From: Streptomyces puniciscabiei
GTDB taxonomy: Bacteria > Actinomycetota > Actinomycetes > Streptomycetales > Streptomycetaceae
DNA: 64,000 nt
Assembly (NCBI RefSeq): GCF_006715785.1
Contig: NZ_VFNX01000001.1
Span: forward strand, 310,001 to 374,000
Direction: 5' to 3'
Shown here: piece after piece, positions 1 through 7,959 of the stretch
Position numbering within the stretch: the stretch's first letter is position 1
Layout: each line of letters opens with the position of its first letter
Notes under the pieces: model-generated
What the model was told of the DNA's origin: nothing
What the model saw: the letters and a program-made list of their open reading frames with translations, nothing else
The model's database searches: none
Program-made: the position numbers and the translations under genes

Positions 1-1234
1 GGACGCCCTGGCGCGGCAGTACGGCGTCCAGCAGCCAGTCGGCGGCCACCCGGACACGGTTGCCGGGCAGCGCGGCCAGGTGGTAGCCGCGGGTGACCGC
101 ACCGGCCGCGGGTCCGGACAGCGGGACGCCGAACGGGTTGGCGGCGGCCCGCACCCCGCCGAGGTCGACCGCGAACCCCAGGTCGCGATGGCGGTACGCC
201 CGCCGGCGACGGCCGAGACCGAGCGAGGCGGCCACGTTCTCCCCGGCCACCCGGCCCTGCCGCCACGCGTGCTGGGCCGTCATCGGCGTGAAGGACCCCG
301 GCCGCTCCAGGTCCGGTACGGCGGCCGCGTCGCCACAGCCGAAAACGTCCGGCCGGCCCGGCGCCTGAAGGTACGGGTCGACGAGCAGCCGGCCCCGCTC
401 CAGCGGCTGCCCGACCCCCTCCACCAGCGGATCGGGCCGCACCCCGACACACCACACCAGCGTCCGGGTGGCCACGAACTCGCCGTCGGTGAGCAGCACT
501 CCGTCGTGCGTGGCCTCCTTCACCGACGTGCCCATCCGGACGTCCACACCGCGGGCGCGCAGCACCCGGTCGGCCGTGCGGGACAGCCGCCGGTCCAGCT
601 CGGGCAGCACACGCTCCGCCACGTCCAGCAGGATCCAGCGGGGCCGTACCCCGCCGGGCAGCGTGTGCCGGCGGGCCAGCCGGTCGGTGAGCAGCTGCAT
701 CTGCGCGGCCACCTCGGTACCGGTGTAGCCGGCACCGACCACGACGAAGGTGCAGCGGGCCGCGCCGGCCTTCGGGTCGTCCTCGGTGGCGGCCAGCTCC
801 ACCTGCCGGGTCACGTGGTCGCGCAGGTACAGCGCCTCGGGCAGCCCGCGGAAACCGTGCGCGTGCTCGGCGACCCCGGGGATGGGCAGCAGCTTGTTGA
901 CGCTGCCGACGCTCAGCACCAGCCGGTCGTAGTCCAGGGTGCCGATGCGGCCCTCCGGGTCGGAGTAGTGCACCGTACGCCCGTCGAGGTCGACGTGGTC
1001 CGCCTCGCCGAGCACCATCCGCACCCCGTGCAGGGTGCCCGGCAGCGACACGGTGACCCTGCGGGCCTCCAGGATGCCGGCGGCGACCTGGGGCAGCAGC
1101 GGCAGATACAGGAAGTAGTCGGTCGGGTTCAGCAAGGTGACGTCGGCCCGGTGCCGGGTCAGCCGGGCCACTGTGCGGGCAGCCCGGTACCCGGCGAAAC
1201 CGGCGCCGACGATCACTACGTGAGGTCGGCTCAC
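1..1234 (-). CDS. Type II NADH dehydrogenase (NDH-2-like FAD oxidoreductase), C-terminus outside the window
   Basis: Single-subunit flavoprotein of the NDH-2 family, expected to oxidise NADH and reduce quinone at the inner face of the membrane without proton pumping. Reading the minus strand from the GTG at 1234, the protein opens with the FAD dinucleotide-binding loop VVIVGAGFAGYRAA. A second Rossmann loop (VVVGAGYTGTEVA) lies near residue 160, and a late CGDAAAVPDL motif binds the flavin ribityl chain; this order is typical of the family. The GTG start is supported by a GGAGG six bases upstream. About 411 codons are visible and the reading frame stays open to base 1, so the C-terminus, including any amphipathic membrane helix, is missing. 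It is divergent from the F420-type gene at 1456. Other NAD(P)/FAD oxidoreductases share this fold, so the quinone-reductase role comes from family resemblance. Confidence 0.88.
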   Translation of the reverse strand, partial: MSRPHVVIVGAGFAGYRAARTVARLTRHRADVTLLNPTDYFLYLPLLPQVAAGILEARRVTVSLPGTLHGVRMVLGEADHVDLDGRTVHYSDPEGRIGTLDYDRLVLSVGSVNKLLPIPGVAEHAHGFRGLPEALYLRDHVTRQVELAATEDDPKAGAARCTFVVVGAGYTGTEVAAQMQLLTDRLARRHTLPGGVRPRWILLDVAERVLPELDRRLSRTADRVLRARGVDVRMGTSVKEATHDGVLLTDGEFVATRTLVWCVGVRPDPLVEGVGQPLERGRLLVDPYLQAPGRPDVFGCGDAAAVPDLERPGSFTPMTAQHAWRQGRVAGENVAASLGLGRRRRAYRHRDLGFAVDLGGVRAAANPFGVPLSGPAAGAVTRGYHLAALPGNRVRVAADWLLDAVLPRQGV

Positions 1235-1290
1235 GGTGCGCCTCCGGCGGTGTGGCTCGTCCGAGGTTTTCCGCGTAACCGGGGCCGGGG

Positions 1291-1350
1291 CACCCAAACG
1301 CCGGACGGGTCACCCGTACGCCGGTCGGAGCACCCGAACGCCGCGCCGCA
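1291..1350. repeat. Three 20-bp direct repeats in a divergent promoter region
   Basis: Three imperfect copies starting at 1291, 1311 and 1331, each opening with CACCC followed by two variable bases and ACGCCG. The period is exactly 20 bp, about two helical turns, which would put a bound protein on one face. They lie between the divergent starts of the NDH-2 and the F420-type oxidoreductase. An operator array is an inference. Confidence 0.5.
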
Positions 1351-1393
1351 CCCGCGGCGTTTCGCCCGACCGGCACCGGTTACCCGGCCCGGA

Positions 1394-1429
1394 ACCGGAT
1401 CACACGGCAGCACCGGATCACACGGCAAC
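1394..1429. repeat. 18-bp tandem duplication upstream of the F420-type oxidoreductase
   Basis: Two adjacent 18-bp units (1394-1411 and 1412-1429) beginning ACCGGATCACACGGC differ at one base. The second copy ends 26 bases before the ATG at 1456, so it would lie in the 5' untranslated region or overlap the promoter. It may be a replication-slippage product or part of the control region. Confidence 0.6.
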
Positions 1430-1455
1430 GGCGTCGCCCGCGCGGAGGTTCTCCC

Positions 1456-2409
1456 ATGCCCGAGTACGGCTATTTCCTGGCGAGCGAGGAGCACGACCCC
1501 GCAGCGCTCGTCGAGCAGGCCCGGATGGCCGAGCAGGCCGGCTTCCGGGCGCTGTGGATCTCCGACCACTTCCACCCGTGGAACGACGCGCAGGGGCAGA
1601 GCCCGTTCGTGTGGTCGGTGATCGGCGCCCTGTCGGAGGCGGTGTCGCTGCCCATCGAGACGGCGGTGACCTGTCCGACCGTGCGGATGCACCCGGCGGT
1701 GACGGCGCAGGCCGCGGCCACCAGCGCGGTGCTGACCGAGGGCCGTTTCCGGCTGGGCGTCGGCACGGGCGAGGCGCTCAACGAGCACATCCTCGGCGAC
1801 CGCTGGCCCCCGCTGCACGTCCGCCTGGAGATGCTGGAGGAGGCCATCCAGGTCATGCGCCGGCTGTTCACCGGGGAGGAGGTCAACCACCACGGCACGC
1901 ACTACACCGTGGAGAACGCCCGCCTCTACACCGTCCCCGAGGAGCCCGTCCCGATCGACATCTCCGGCTTCGGGCCGAAGGCGACGTCGCTCGCCGCCCG
2001 GGTGGGCGACGGGTACATCACGATGACGCCTCAGGAGGAGATGGTCACGCAGTTCCGCAAGGGCGGGGGCGGGGCGAAGCCGGTCAGCGGCGGCACGAAG
2101 GTCTGTTACGGCACCGATCGCGAGGAGTGCGTCCGCACGGTGCGCTCCCTCTGGTACAACGAGCTGCTGCCCGGGGAGATGGGTCAGGTGCTGCCGTCGC
2201 CGCGGCACTTCGAGCAGCTGCGGGAGCTGGTCACCGAGGACATGGTCCGTGAGAACGTCGTGTGCGGGGACGATGCCGACCAGCATGTGTCCGCGCTGCG
2301 GGCCTTCGCCGACGCCGGGTTCGACCGGGTGTACGTGAACCAGATCGGGGCGGATCAGAGGGGGTTCTTCGACTTCTACCGGGCGAAGGTGCTGCCGCAG
2401 CTCGGGTGA
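1456..2409 (+). CDS. F420-dependent LLM-class oxidoreductase (G6PDH-like family)
   Basis: Luciferase-like TIM-barrel oxidoreductase of 317 residues, in the branch related to F420-dependent glucose-6-phosphate dehydrogenase. The N-terminus (EYGYFLASEEHDPAALVEQA) and the segment WISDHFHPWNDAQGQSPF are hallmarks of the family, as is the later ISGFGPKATSLAARVGDG region. Members use deazaflavin F420 for hydride transfer, but the substrate cannot be read from the sequence. The ATG is preceded by GGAGG at 1444-1448. It is divergent from NDH-2 and ends two bases before the convergent holin-like gene. The family is abundant in actinomycetes with mostly unassigned substrates; sugar-phosphate oxidation should not be assumed. 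Confidence 0.88.
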   Translation: MPEYGYFLASEEHDPAALVEQARMAEQAGFRALWISDHFHPWNDAQGQSPFVWSVIGALSEAVSLPIETAVTCPTVRMHPAVTAQAAATSAVLTEGRFRLGVGTGEALNEHILGDRWPPLHVRLEMLEEAIQVMRRLFTGEEVNHHGTHYTVENARLYTVPEEPVPIDISGFGPKATSLAARVGDGYITMTPQEEMVTQFRKGGGGAKPVSGGTKVCYGTDREECVRTVRSLWYNELLPGEMGQVLPSPRHFEQLRELVTEDMVRENVVCGDDADQHVSALRAFADAGFDRVYVNQIGADQRGFFDFYRAKVLPQLG

Positions 2410-2411
2410 CT

Positions 2412-2840
2412 TCAGGCCCTGTGTTCCGGGTGTTCCGGCGTGCCGGGCGGCTCCTTCGGTATCGGCGGGTACGGCACCCCGAGGCCGCTCGGCGGCCCTG
2501 CCGGTGGGCTGCCGCCGATGACGCGGCCCGGAGGCGAGGGGTGGCTGTGCTTCGGGTGGGCCGCGCCCCGCAGGACGTAGGCCAGCGCTGCCATGACCGC
2601 CGCGGTGATCAGGGCGGCACCCCAGTCGGGCAGGGCGGTCGCCAGAGCCAGGCCCACCGCGACGGTGAGCGCGGCGCCCGCGTACAGGGCGGCGGCGCCG
2701 GAAGCGGCGTAGAGCGTGGCGGTGCGGCGCTGCTTGCGGGTCTGCTCGCGCAGTTCGTCGCGCACCGTCTCGCGTGCCACCTGTGCCAGCTCGTCGACCA
2801 GCTGCTTGTCCAGATGTTCCAGGTGATCCAAACGGTCCAT
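2412..2840 (-). CDS. Holin-X-like (superfamily III) small membrane protein
   Basis: A 142-residue protein with an acidic, amphipathic N-terminal helix (about residues 1-40, MDRLDHLEHLDKQLVDELAQ). Two hydrophobic helices follow (about 45-70 and 72-90), then a cytosolic tail rich in Pro and Gly. This layout matches the putative actinobacterial Holin-X family. There are no phage genes nearby, so lysis is unlikely; such proteins are common chromosomal membrane proteins of unknown role. The start at 2840 is chosen because the heptad-like helix begins there. An upstream start at 2906 would add 22 Pro/Gly-rich residues, and the ribosome site for 2840 is weak. Confidence 0.6.
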   Translation of the reverse strand: MDRLDHLEHLDKQLVDELAQVARETVRDELREQTRKQRRTATLYAASGAAALYAGAALTVAVGLALATALPDWGAALITAAVMAALAYVLRGAAHPKHSHPSPPGRVIGGSPPAGPPSGLGVPYPPIPKEPPGTPEHPEHRA

Positions 2841-2920
2841 ACCCTGCGGGTACCCGGCGGACACGGCGGGTAACGCGGGCGCCCTGCACGGCCCGGGCCG
2901 CCCCAACTAGGCTCGGGCGC

Positions 2921-3268
2921 ATGGAGATTCTGGGCGCCTCGCTGCGCATCTGCGTAGACGACCTCGACACCGCGATCCCCTTCTACGAGCGGCTGGCGGG
3001 CGGCAGAGCCCTGCGCTTCGAGCGCGGCGGGGTCCAAGTCGCCGCGATCGGCTCCTTTCTGCTGATGAGCGGACCGGAGGCGGAACTGGAGGTGCTGCGC
3101 AAGGTGGCGGCCACCATCGCCGTGGAGGACGTGGACGAGGCGCACCGGCTGCTGACCGGCCTCGGCGCCCGGATCATCGCGGGCCCGGTGCCGACCCCGG
3201 TGGGCCGGAACCTGCTCGCGATGCATCCGGACGGGTCGGTGTTCGAGTACGTCGACCAGCGGGGCTGA
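2921..3268 (+). CDS. VOC-superfamily (glyoxalase-like) protein
   Basis: A 115-residue single-domain protein of the vicinal oxygen chelate fold. It opens with a beta strand (MEILGASLRICVDDLDTAI) and a helix carrying FYERLAGG. A central beta strand follows, and the typical closing strand MHPDGSVFEYVDQ ends with the second-half metal-ligand-type glutamate. The substrate is unknown; members include glyoxalases, dioxygenases and antibiotic-binding proteins. There is no Shine-Dalgarno sequence before the ATG, but TAGGCT sits five bases upstream, so the transcript may be leaderless. It is convergent with the DUF5107 gene, five bases apart. Confidence 0.75.
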   Translation: MEILGASLRICVDDLDTAIPFYERLAGGRALRFERGGVQVAAIGSFLLMSGPEAELEVLRKVAATIAVEDVDEAHRLLTGLGARIIAGPVPTPVGRNLLAMHPDGSVFEYVDQRG

Positions 3269-3273
3269 GCCGG

Positions 3274-5295
3274 TCAGCCGGTGTCGGGCCGCATCCTGAA
3301 GTCGTACCGGGCCGGGAGGGGTTCGTCGGTGAGCCGGGACCACAGCCGGCCGAGCGCCTCCTCCCCCTCCCGCAGGTCGGCGACCTCGAAGCCCGCGTCG
3401 AAGACCGCCCGCGCCTGTTCGGGCCGTCCCTCGGCGAGCAGCAGCTCGGCCTCCAGCAGCCGGAACCGGCCGCGCCCGCGGACGGCGGGCAGCAGCCGGT
3501 CCCAGACGGCGCGGGCGTCCGCCGTGCGTCCTGCCCGGAGCAGTGCCGGCAGGGCCTCCCGGCCGAGCGCGGCCACGGCGGCGGTCCAGGTCTCGCCGTC
3601 GTCGCGCCGCTCGCGGCACAGGTCGTCGAAGGCGTCCGCGTACCGTTCGGCGGCCCGTTCGTGGTGACCGGACTCCTGGTCGGCGACGGCCAGGCAGCGC
3701 AGCAACGGCCACAGGGACGGGGCGAGTTCGAGGGCGCGTTCCCAGCTGCGGACGGCCTGGGCCCGGTCACCGGCGTGCCACTGGGCGACGCCGAGGTGGT
3801 ACTCGGTGTGCGGGGTGGCGGGCGCGGTCTCCAGCATGTCCCGCCAGTGCGGGGCGACGAGGGTCTCGCCGGGCGGCCGTACCCGGCGCGGCTCGGGCAG
3901 GGAGCCGGTGCGCAGCAGTTCCCGCCAGGGCGCCTGTGCCGCGCCGAGGGTGGACTCGGGGAACGGGGTGCCGGGCAGTTTCCAGTCGGAGCGCAGCACT
4001 TCGAGCGCGCCCCAGCCGGAACCGGCGGCCAGGATCTCGCCGGGTTCGGTGTCGGCGCAGGGCAGCCAGGCCGCGTACGCCTCCGCCACCCGGGCGCGTG
4101 GCAGGGCGGACTCCAGCCGTTCCTCGGCGCCCTGGACGGCACGGGCCCACTCCCCCTCGGGCGGTGCGTCGAGCGGGCCGTACGCCTCCAGCCAGGACAC
4201 CTCGCTCTCGGCCTCCAGCCGGACGTGTTCCAGCTGGGTGCGGGCGAGCCCGGCCTGGATCTCGCAGTAGCCGCCGGTGCCGGGTTCGGTCAGCCACTCC
4301 TGCCAGCGCCGGCCGCCGGGCAGATGGCCCCAGACGAAGAGCTTGCGGCCGCGCAGGGTGTCGGTGGAGGTCTGCACCAGGCCGTGGCCGTCGGCGTCCA
4401 GCGCGGCGATCCAGCGGCGCCGGCCGTCCGGCACCTCGTAGAAGTAGTCGGCGGCATAGGGGCTGTTGAGGGGGTGGGTGCGGTCGATGCCGTCGTACGA
4501 CGGGACGGGCACCCGGCGCAGCCGGCGCTCGTAGCCGATGGGGGCACCTCCCACGAAGTGGGGGAGCCAGGCCTCCTCGGCGGGGGCGAGGACCCGCCAC
4601 TCCTCGGGCACCGCGATGTTGGACCACCAGTACGCCGGCACCGGCCGCTCGTGCGGGTTGCGGACGCGGACGCCGACGTAGAGGAAGTCGGAGCCGTCGG
4701 GGAGCCACAGGTCGACCTGGAAGGGCAGGTCGCGCAGCCGCTCCCACTCCCACAGGCGCAGCATCTCCCCGCCGTCCGGGGCCGGGACGCGGGCGGCGTG
4801 CAGGGGTGCGCAGGAGAGGGTGGTGTGGCCGGTGGCGCCGATGTTCCATTCGATGCCGCCGGAGTACCAGGCGCCGTTGAGGGCGAAGTTGGCGGGCTGG
4901 AACACCGGGTTGCGGTAGAGGAGTTCGCGTCCGGTCGGCAGGTGACGGAGGGAGGCGATACGGCCGCCCAGGCCGGGCAGGACGGTGGCGCGCAGCCGGT
5001 CGTTCTCGATCACCAGGGCGTCGAGGGCGCGGGGCTCGCGGGTTCTGTCGTAGCCGTCGCGGACGCGGACCGGCAGCAGGCTGCGCAGCGGCTCGTACCC
5101 GAGCTGGCGGGCCATGTCCCGGGGCAGGCCGTCCCGGCCGCGGTCGTCGATGCGGTGGACCTCGTCATGGGGGTCCCCCCGCTCGAGCGAAGCCGAGAGT
5201 GGGGGAGGGCGCAGTGGGGGCAACGGGTTGTCCGGCCCCAACTGCGCGGCGGGCAGCGTCAGTACCTCATGTCGGATCCTCGTCACGATCACCAT
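3274..5295 (-). CDS. DUF5107 / TPR-repeat protein
   Basis: A large protein of 673 residues. The first about 400 residues match DUF5107, a beta-sandwich domain resembling sugar mutarotase or glycoside-processing folds (LPGLGGRIASLRHLPTGREL and GGIEWNIGATGHT are characteristic). The C-terminal about 250 residues form tetratricopeptide-like helical repeats (AQWHAGDRAQAVRSWERAL and similar). No signal peptide is seen, so it is probably cytosolic. A carbohydrate-related role is inferred from the fold alone. The ATG at 5295 has no strong ribosome site, and a GTG four codons further in is an alternative. Two short palindromic repeats are read through in frame (4543-4568 and 5168-5207), adding segments such as LPHFVGGAP to the protein. 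Confidence 0.75.
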   Translation of the reverse strand: MVIVTRIRHEVLTLPAAQLGPDNPLPPLRPPPLSASLERGDPHDEVHRIDDRGRDGLPRDMARQLGYEPLRSLLPVRVRDGYDRTREPRALDALVIENDRLRATVLPGLGGRIASLRHLPTGRELLYRNPVFQPANFALNGAWYSGGIEWNIGATGHTTLSCAPLHAARVPAPDGGEMLRLWEWERLRDLPFQVDLWLPDGSDFLYVGVRVRNPHERPVPAYWWSNIAVPEEWRVLAPAEEAWLPHFVGGAPIGYERRLRRVPVPSYDGIDRTHPLNSPYAADYFYEVPDGRRRWIAALDADGHGLVQTSTDTLRGRKLFVWGHLPGGRRWQEWLTEPGTGGYCEIQAGLARTQLEHVRLEAESEVSWLEAYGPLDAPPEGEWARAVQGAEERLESALPRARVAEAYAAWLPCADTEPGEILAAGSGWGALEVLRSDWKLPGTPFPESTLGAAQAPWRELLRTGSLPEPRRVRPPGETLVAPHWRDMLETAPATPHTEYHLGVAQWHAGDRAQAVRSWERALELAPSLWPLLRCLAVADQESGHHERAAERYADAFDDLCRERRDDGETWTAAVAALGREALPALLRAGRTADARAVWDRLLPAVRGRGRFRLLEAELLLAEGRPEQARAVFDAGFEVADLREGEEALGRLWSRLTDEPLPARYDFRMRPDTG
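4543..4568. repeat. Short palindromic repeat inside the DUF5107 gene
   Basis: A 26-bp hairpin element with arms CTCCCAC and GTGGGGGAG around a GAA loop. On the coding strand it is read through without a stop and contributes LPHFVGGAP to the protein. Similar short palindromes are scattered through streptomycete genomes. Confidence 0.6.
5168..5207. repeat. Second palindromic repeat near the start of the DUF5107 gene
   Basis: A G-run and C-run flanked hairpin with a core GCTCGAGCGAAGCCGAGAG. It is translated near residues 30-43 (the SASLERGDPHDE region). It lies in a variable stretch just after the conserved N-terminus, which suggests insertion into a tolerant site. Confidence 0.55.
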
Positions 5296-5383
5296 GGAAC
5301 CCGGCGTGGGGCCGGTCGGCCAGGGGACGTGCCGGTCAGGATTGCGCAAAGCCGCGGGAATCGGGACCTGTTGCCGACCGGTC

Positions 5384-5929
5384 TCAGTCGCGCATCTCGG
5401 CGGTGAGCGCCCAGCGTTCGTGATCGCGCCAGGCACCGTCGATGTACAGCATGGCCGGGGAGAACCCCTCCAGCCGGAAGCCGGCGCCGCGTGCCAGCGC
5501 GACCGAGGCGGTGTTGTCGGGCTGCACGTTGATCTCCAGCCGGTGCAGCCCGAGCGGGCCGAAGGCGTACCCGATGACCAGGTCGAGGCCCTCGCGCATC
5601 AGACCGCGCCCGGCGGCGTGCGCGAAGGCCCCGTAGCCGAGGGCACCGCATTGGAAGCCGCCGCGCACGATGTTGTTGATGTTGATGAACCCGGCGATGT
5701 TCCCGCTGTCCTTCTCGCACACCAGGAAGCCGGCCTTGGTCGGGTCCTCGATCAGCGCGCCCGCGTAGGCGGCGTAGGCCTCGTCGCTGTCCGGCGGGAA
5801 CAGCCACGGCCGGTGCAGGTCCTTGCTCTCGCGGGCCCGCGCGGTGAACTCGGGCCCGTCTTCGAGGGTGAAGTGACGGATGGCCACGCGGGGGCCCTCG
5901 GCGAGGTAGTGGGGTGCGGTGTGCGGCAT
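5384..5929 (-). CDS. GNAT N-acetyltransferase, RimJ/RimL type
   Basis: A 181-residue acetyl-CoA-dependent N-acetyltransferase of the RimJ/RimL subgroup. It shows the N-terminal strand RVAIRHFTLEDGPEF, the acetyl-CoA pyrophosphate-loop region AHAAGRGLMREGLDLV, and the classical HRLEINVQPDNTASVALARG segment followed by GF. Homologues acetylate ribosomal protein N-termini, antibiotics or small amines; the target here is unknown. It is co-directional with and 88 bases upstream of the DUF5107 gene, so the two may be transcribed together. Confidence 0.85.
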   Translation of the reverse strand: MPHTAPHYLAEGPRVAIRHFTLEDGPEFTARARESKDLHRPWLFPPDSDEAYAAYAGALIEDPTKAGFLVCEKDSGNIAGFININNIVRGGFQCGALGYGAFAHAAGRGLMREGLDLVIGYAFGPLGLHRLEINVQPDNTASVALARGAGFRLEGFSPAMLYIDGAWRDHERWALTAEMRD

Positions 5930-6022
5930 CCGGCCAGCGTACGGCGTGTCCGCCCGCGCCGGCGCCGGAAGAGCCCTCCGAGTGTCCGCCCGGGCGGGCT
6001 CCCGGGATCCGTCCGGGCCGGC

Positions 6023-7831
6023 TCAGCCGCCCGCGACCGGCAGCCGCAGCACGCCCGTGTCCCCGGGCGCGCTGACCACGGTCACCGGCTTGATCCCCCG
6101 GTTGCCGAAGTAGGCGTCGTCGCTCGCCGCGATCACGAACCGCAGCCGGTGCCCGGTCGCGTACCGGTGCACGATGCCCGGCAGGGTCACGGTGAAGCGC
6201 TTGGTGACGTCCGGCACCCGGACAGGTGCGACCAGCCGGTGGACGAGTGTCTGCGTGCCGTCGGGCGCGACGTCGTACAGCTTGGCGAACAGCACCAGTT
6301 CGTCGGCGGCGTCACCGGAGTCCTGGGTGCGTTCGGCCTTCGGGGAGACGACCTTCAGGGTGATCTGCGGGGCGCCGACCACGTCGAGGTTCCTGGTGAG
6401 CGGCGCGCCCGTCCAGGCGAGGCAGGTGCCCTTGGTGTCGTACGGCGCCGGGTCGGACAGGCCGATGACACCGGCCAGGGAGCTCTCCGAGTGGCTCGTC
6501 GGGACGAGCGCGTTGGTGTAGCCGCGGCTGCCGCCGGCCACCTCGGCGCGACTGTTCACCAGTGTGCCGTCCCCGGAGAGGTACAGGGTGCGGCGGAGGG
6601 CGGGCACCCGGTCGGCGGTGGCGTAGGTGTGGCCGGGGTCGGTGATCCAGTCCCGGTAGTAGGCGAAGGCGGGGCCCGTGCCGGTGCTCCTGTCCTTCTT
6701 CAGATAGCGGTCGAACCAGGCGAGGATGCGCCGACCGACGTAGCTGGTCTCCAGGTTGCCCCGGATCAGGTCGAGTTCACCGGCTGCGGGGTCGCTCATG
6801 CCGCCGCTGTGGCCCCAGGACTGCCAGATCAGCGCGGTGGGGGTGCCCTGGGCGTGGAGCGCGCGGTAACTGGCCGTCGCCTCGTTGAGGTTGAACAGGG
6901 TGTCGGCCTGCCCCTGGATCAGCAGGGTGGGCGCCTGCACGCGGGAGAGGTAGCTCGCCGGGGAGACGCTGCGGGCGTAGGCGAGCAGCCGGGCGGTGCG
7001 GTCGCGCGGATAGCTGCCCGAGTCGAGGGTGCGCACGGTGTCGCAGGCGTCGGAGACGAAGTGCAGACAGGCCAGCGAGTTGATCCGGGACGGGTCGAGG
7101 CTCGGGGTGGTCAGCGGCTGGCTCTCGCCGATGAGGTAGAAGCCGTTGGTCCACTGCCACTTGAAGGCGCCGGGCACGCCATGGGCGCCGACGGCGTTGT
7201 TCGGGTCGAGGGAGTAGGCGAGGTCGTTCCAGGTGATGAGCGGGACGAGGGCGTCGACGCGGTGGTCGACGGAGGCGGTGGCGAGCTGGATCGCGCCGCC
7301 GTAGGAGCCGCCGATCATGCCGACGCGCGGGTCGCCCGGGGCGTCGAGGGTGACGTAGTCGGCACGGGTTCCGTCGTCGGCGGCCCGCTTCCCGCCGAGG
7401 AAGTCGACCAGCCCGGAGGCGGCCCGGGCGTCGATGCCGGGGTCGTCGAGGGAGATCAGGCAGCCGCTGTGGCCGAAGCCCAGGCCGGAGTAGACGAGGG
7501 AGACGTAACCGCGTTCGGCGAAGGCCTTGCCGATGGCGTCGGTGGAGCCGTCGGACTTGCTGCCGCCGAAGCCGTTGGTGGCGAGCACGGCGGGCGCGGG
7601 GTGCGCGGGGTCCACTCCGGCGGGCCGGTACAGGTCGGCGTCGACGGCGCACCTGCGGTCGCCCGCGCGCACGGTGAAGGTCAGCGGGGTGACGGTGTAG
7701 CGGCCGCTCGCGTGAGCCGGGCCGGCGGTGAGCGCGAGGGGCGCGGTGAGGGCCGCGCCGAGGAGGGCGGTGAGGGCGGTACGGGATCGGGACGCGCGGC
7801 GGGGCGCCGGTCGGGGCACACGTCGGGGCAC
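6023..7831 (-). CDS. Secreted CocE/NonD-family serine hydrolase (X-Pro dipeptidyl-peptidase-like)
   Basis: Alpha/beta hydrolase of 602 residues with an X-Pro dipeptidyl-peptidase C-terminal jelly-roll. The nucleophile elbow is GGSYGGAIQ, the acid lies in LLIQGQADTLF and the histidine in SWGHSGGM; the C-terminal ligand-binding domain covers roughly the last 180 residues. The N-terminus is arginine-rich, followed by a hydrophobic stretch and an AHA cleavage site, so the enzyme is exported, by Sec or possibly Tat. I place the start at the GTG at 7831 because GGAGG sits five bases before it; longer versions from 7843 or 7888 lack this site. Extracellular ester or peptide hydrolysis is likely. The long 5' leader contains two perfect inverted repeats (7860-7904). 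Confidence 0.85.
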   Translation of the reverse strand: MPRRVPRPAPRRASRSRTALTALLGAALTAPLALTAGPAHASGRYTVTPLTFTVRAGDRRCAVDADLYRPAGVDPAHPAPAVLATNGFGGSKSDGSTDAIGKAFAERGYVSLVYSGLGFGHSGCLISLDDPGIDARAASGLVDFLGGKRAADDGTRADYVTLDAPGDPRVGMIGGSYGGAIQLATASVDHRVDALVPLITWNDLAYSLDPNNAVGAHGVPGAFKWQWTNGFYLIGESQPLTTPSLDPSRINSLACLHFVSDACDTVRTLDSGSYPRDRTARLLAYARSVSPASYLSRVQAPTLLIQGQADTLFNLNEATASYRALHAQGTPTALIWQSWGHSGGMSDPAAGELDLIRGNLETSYVGRRILAWFDRYLKKDRSTGTGPAFAYYRDWITDPGHTYATADRVPALRRTLYLSGDGTLVNSRAEVAGGSRGYTNALVPTSHSESSLAGVIGLSDPAPYDTKGTCLAWTGAPLTRNLDVVGAPQITLKVVSPKAERTQDSGDAADELVLFAKLYDVAPDGTQTLVHRLVAPVRVPDVTKRFTVTLPGIVHRYATGHRLRFVIAASDDAYFGNRGIKPVTVVSAPGDTGVLRLPVAGG

Positions 7832-7859
7832 GGGATCCTCCACACTGAGGCACGCGGAA

Positions 7860-7904
7860 ACCGGCCAGGAGATACTGGCCGGTAGCATGCTGTGACACGT
7901 GTCA
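7860..7904. promoter_or_regulatory. Two inverted repeats upstream of the CocE-type hydrolase
   Basis: ACCGGCCA and TGGCCGGT (7860-7867 and 7876-7883) form a perfect 8-bp inverted repeat. Ten bases further upstream is the 12-bp palindrome TGACACGTGTCA (7893-7904). Both precede the GTG at 7831. The palindrome is a plausible regulator site and the other could be an operator or an mRNA hairpin; neither role is proven. Confidence 0.5.
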
Positions 7905-7959
7905 GATCCTGGTCAATCCGTGTGCGCGTGCATTCTTGACGGAGATTCAGTGCGCGCCG

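Noticed and set aside
80..1621. Long plus-strand open frame of 513 codons opposite the NDH-2 gene
   Set aside because: Composition is Arg/Gly/His/Pro-rich with no domain; the minus strand gives a clear flavoprotein over the same bases. It is a G/C-rich shadow.
2412..2840. Holin-like gene as a sign of prophage
   Set aside because: No capsid, tail, integrase or lysin genes nearby; such holin-like membrane proteins are common chromosomal genes.
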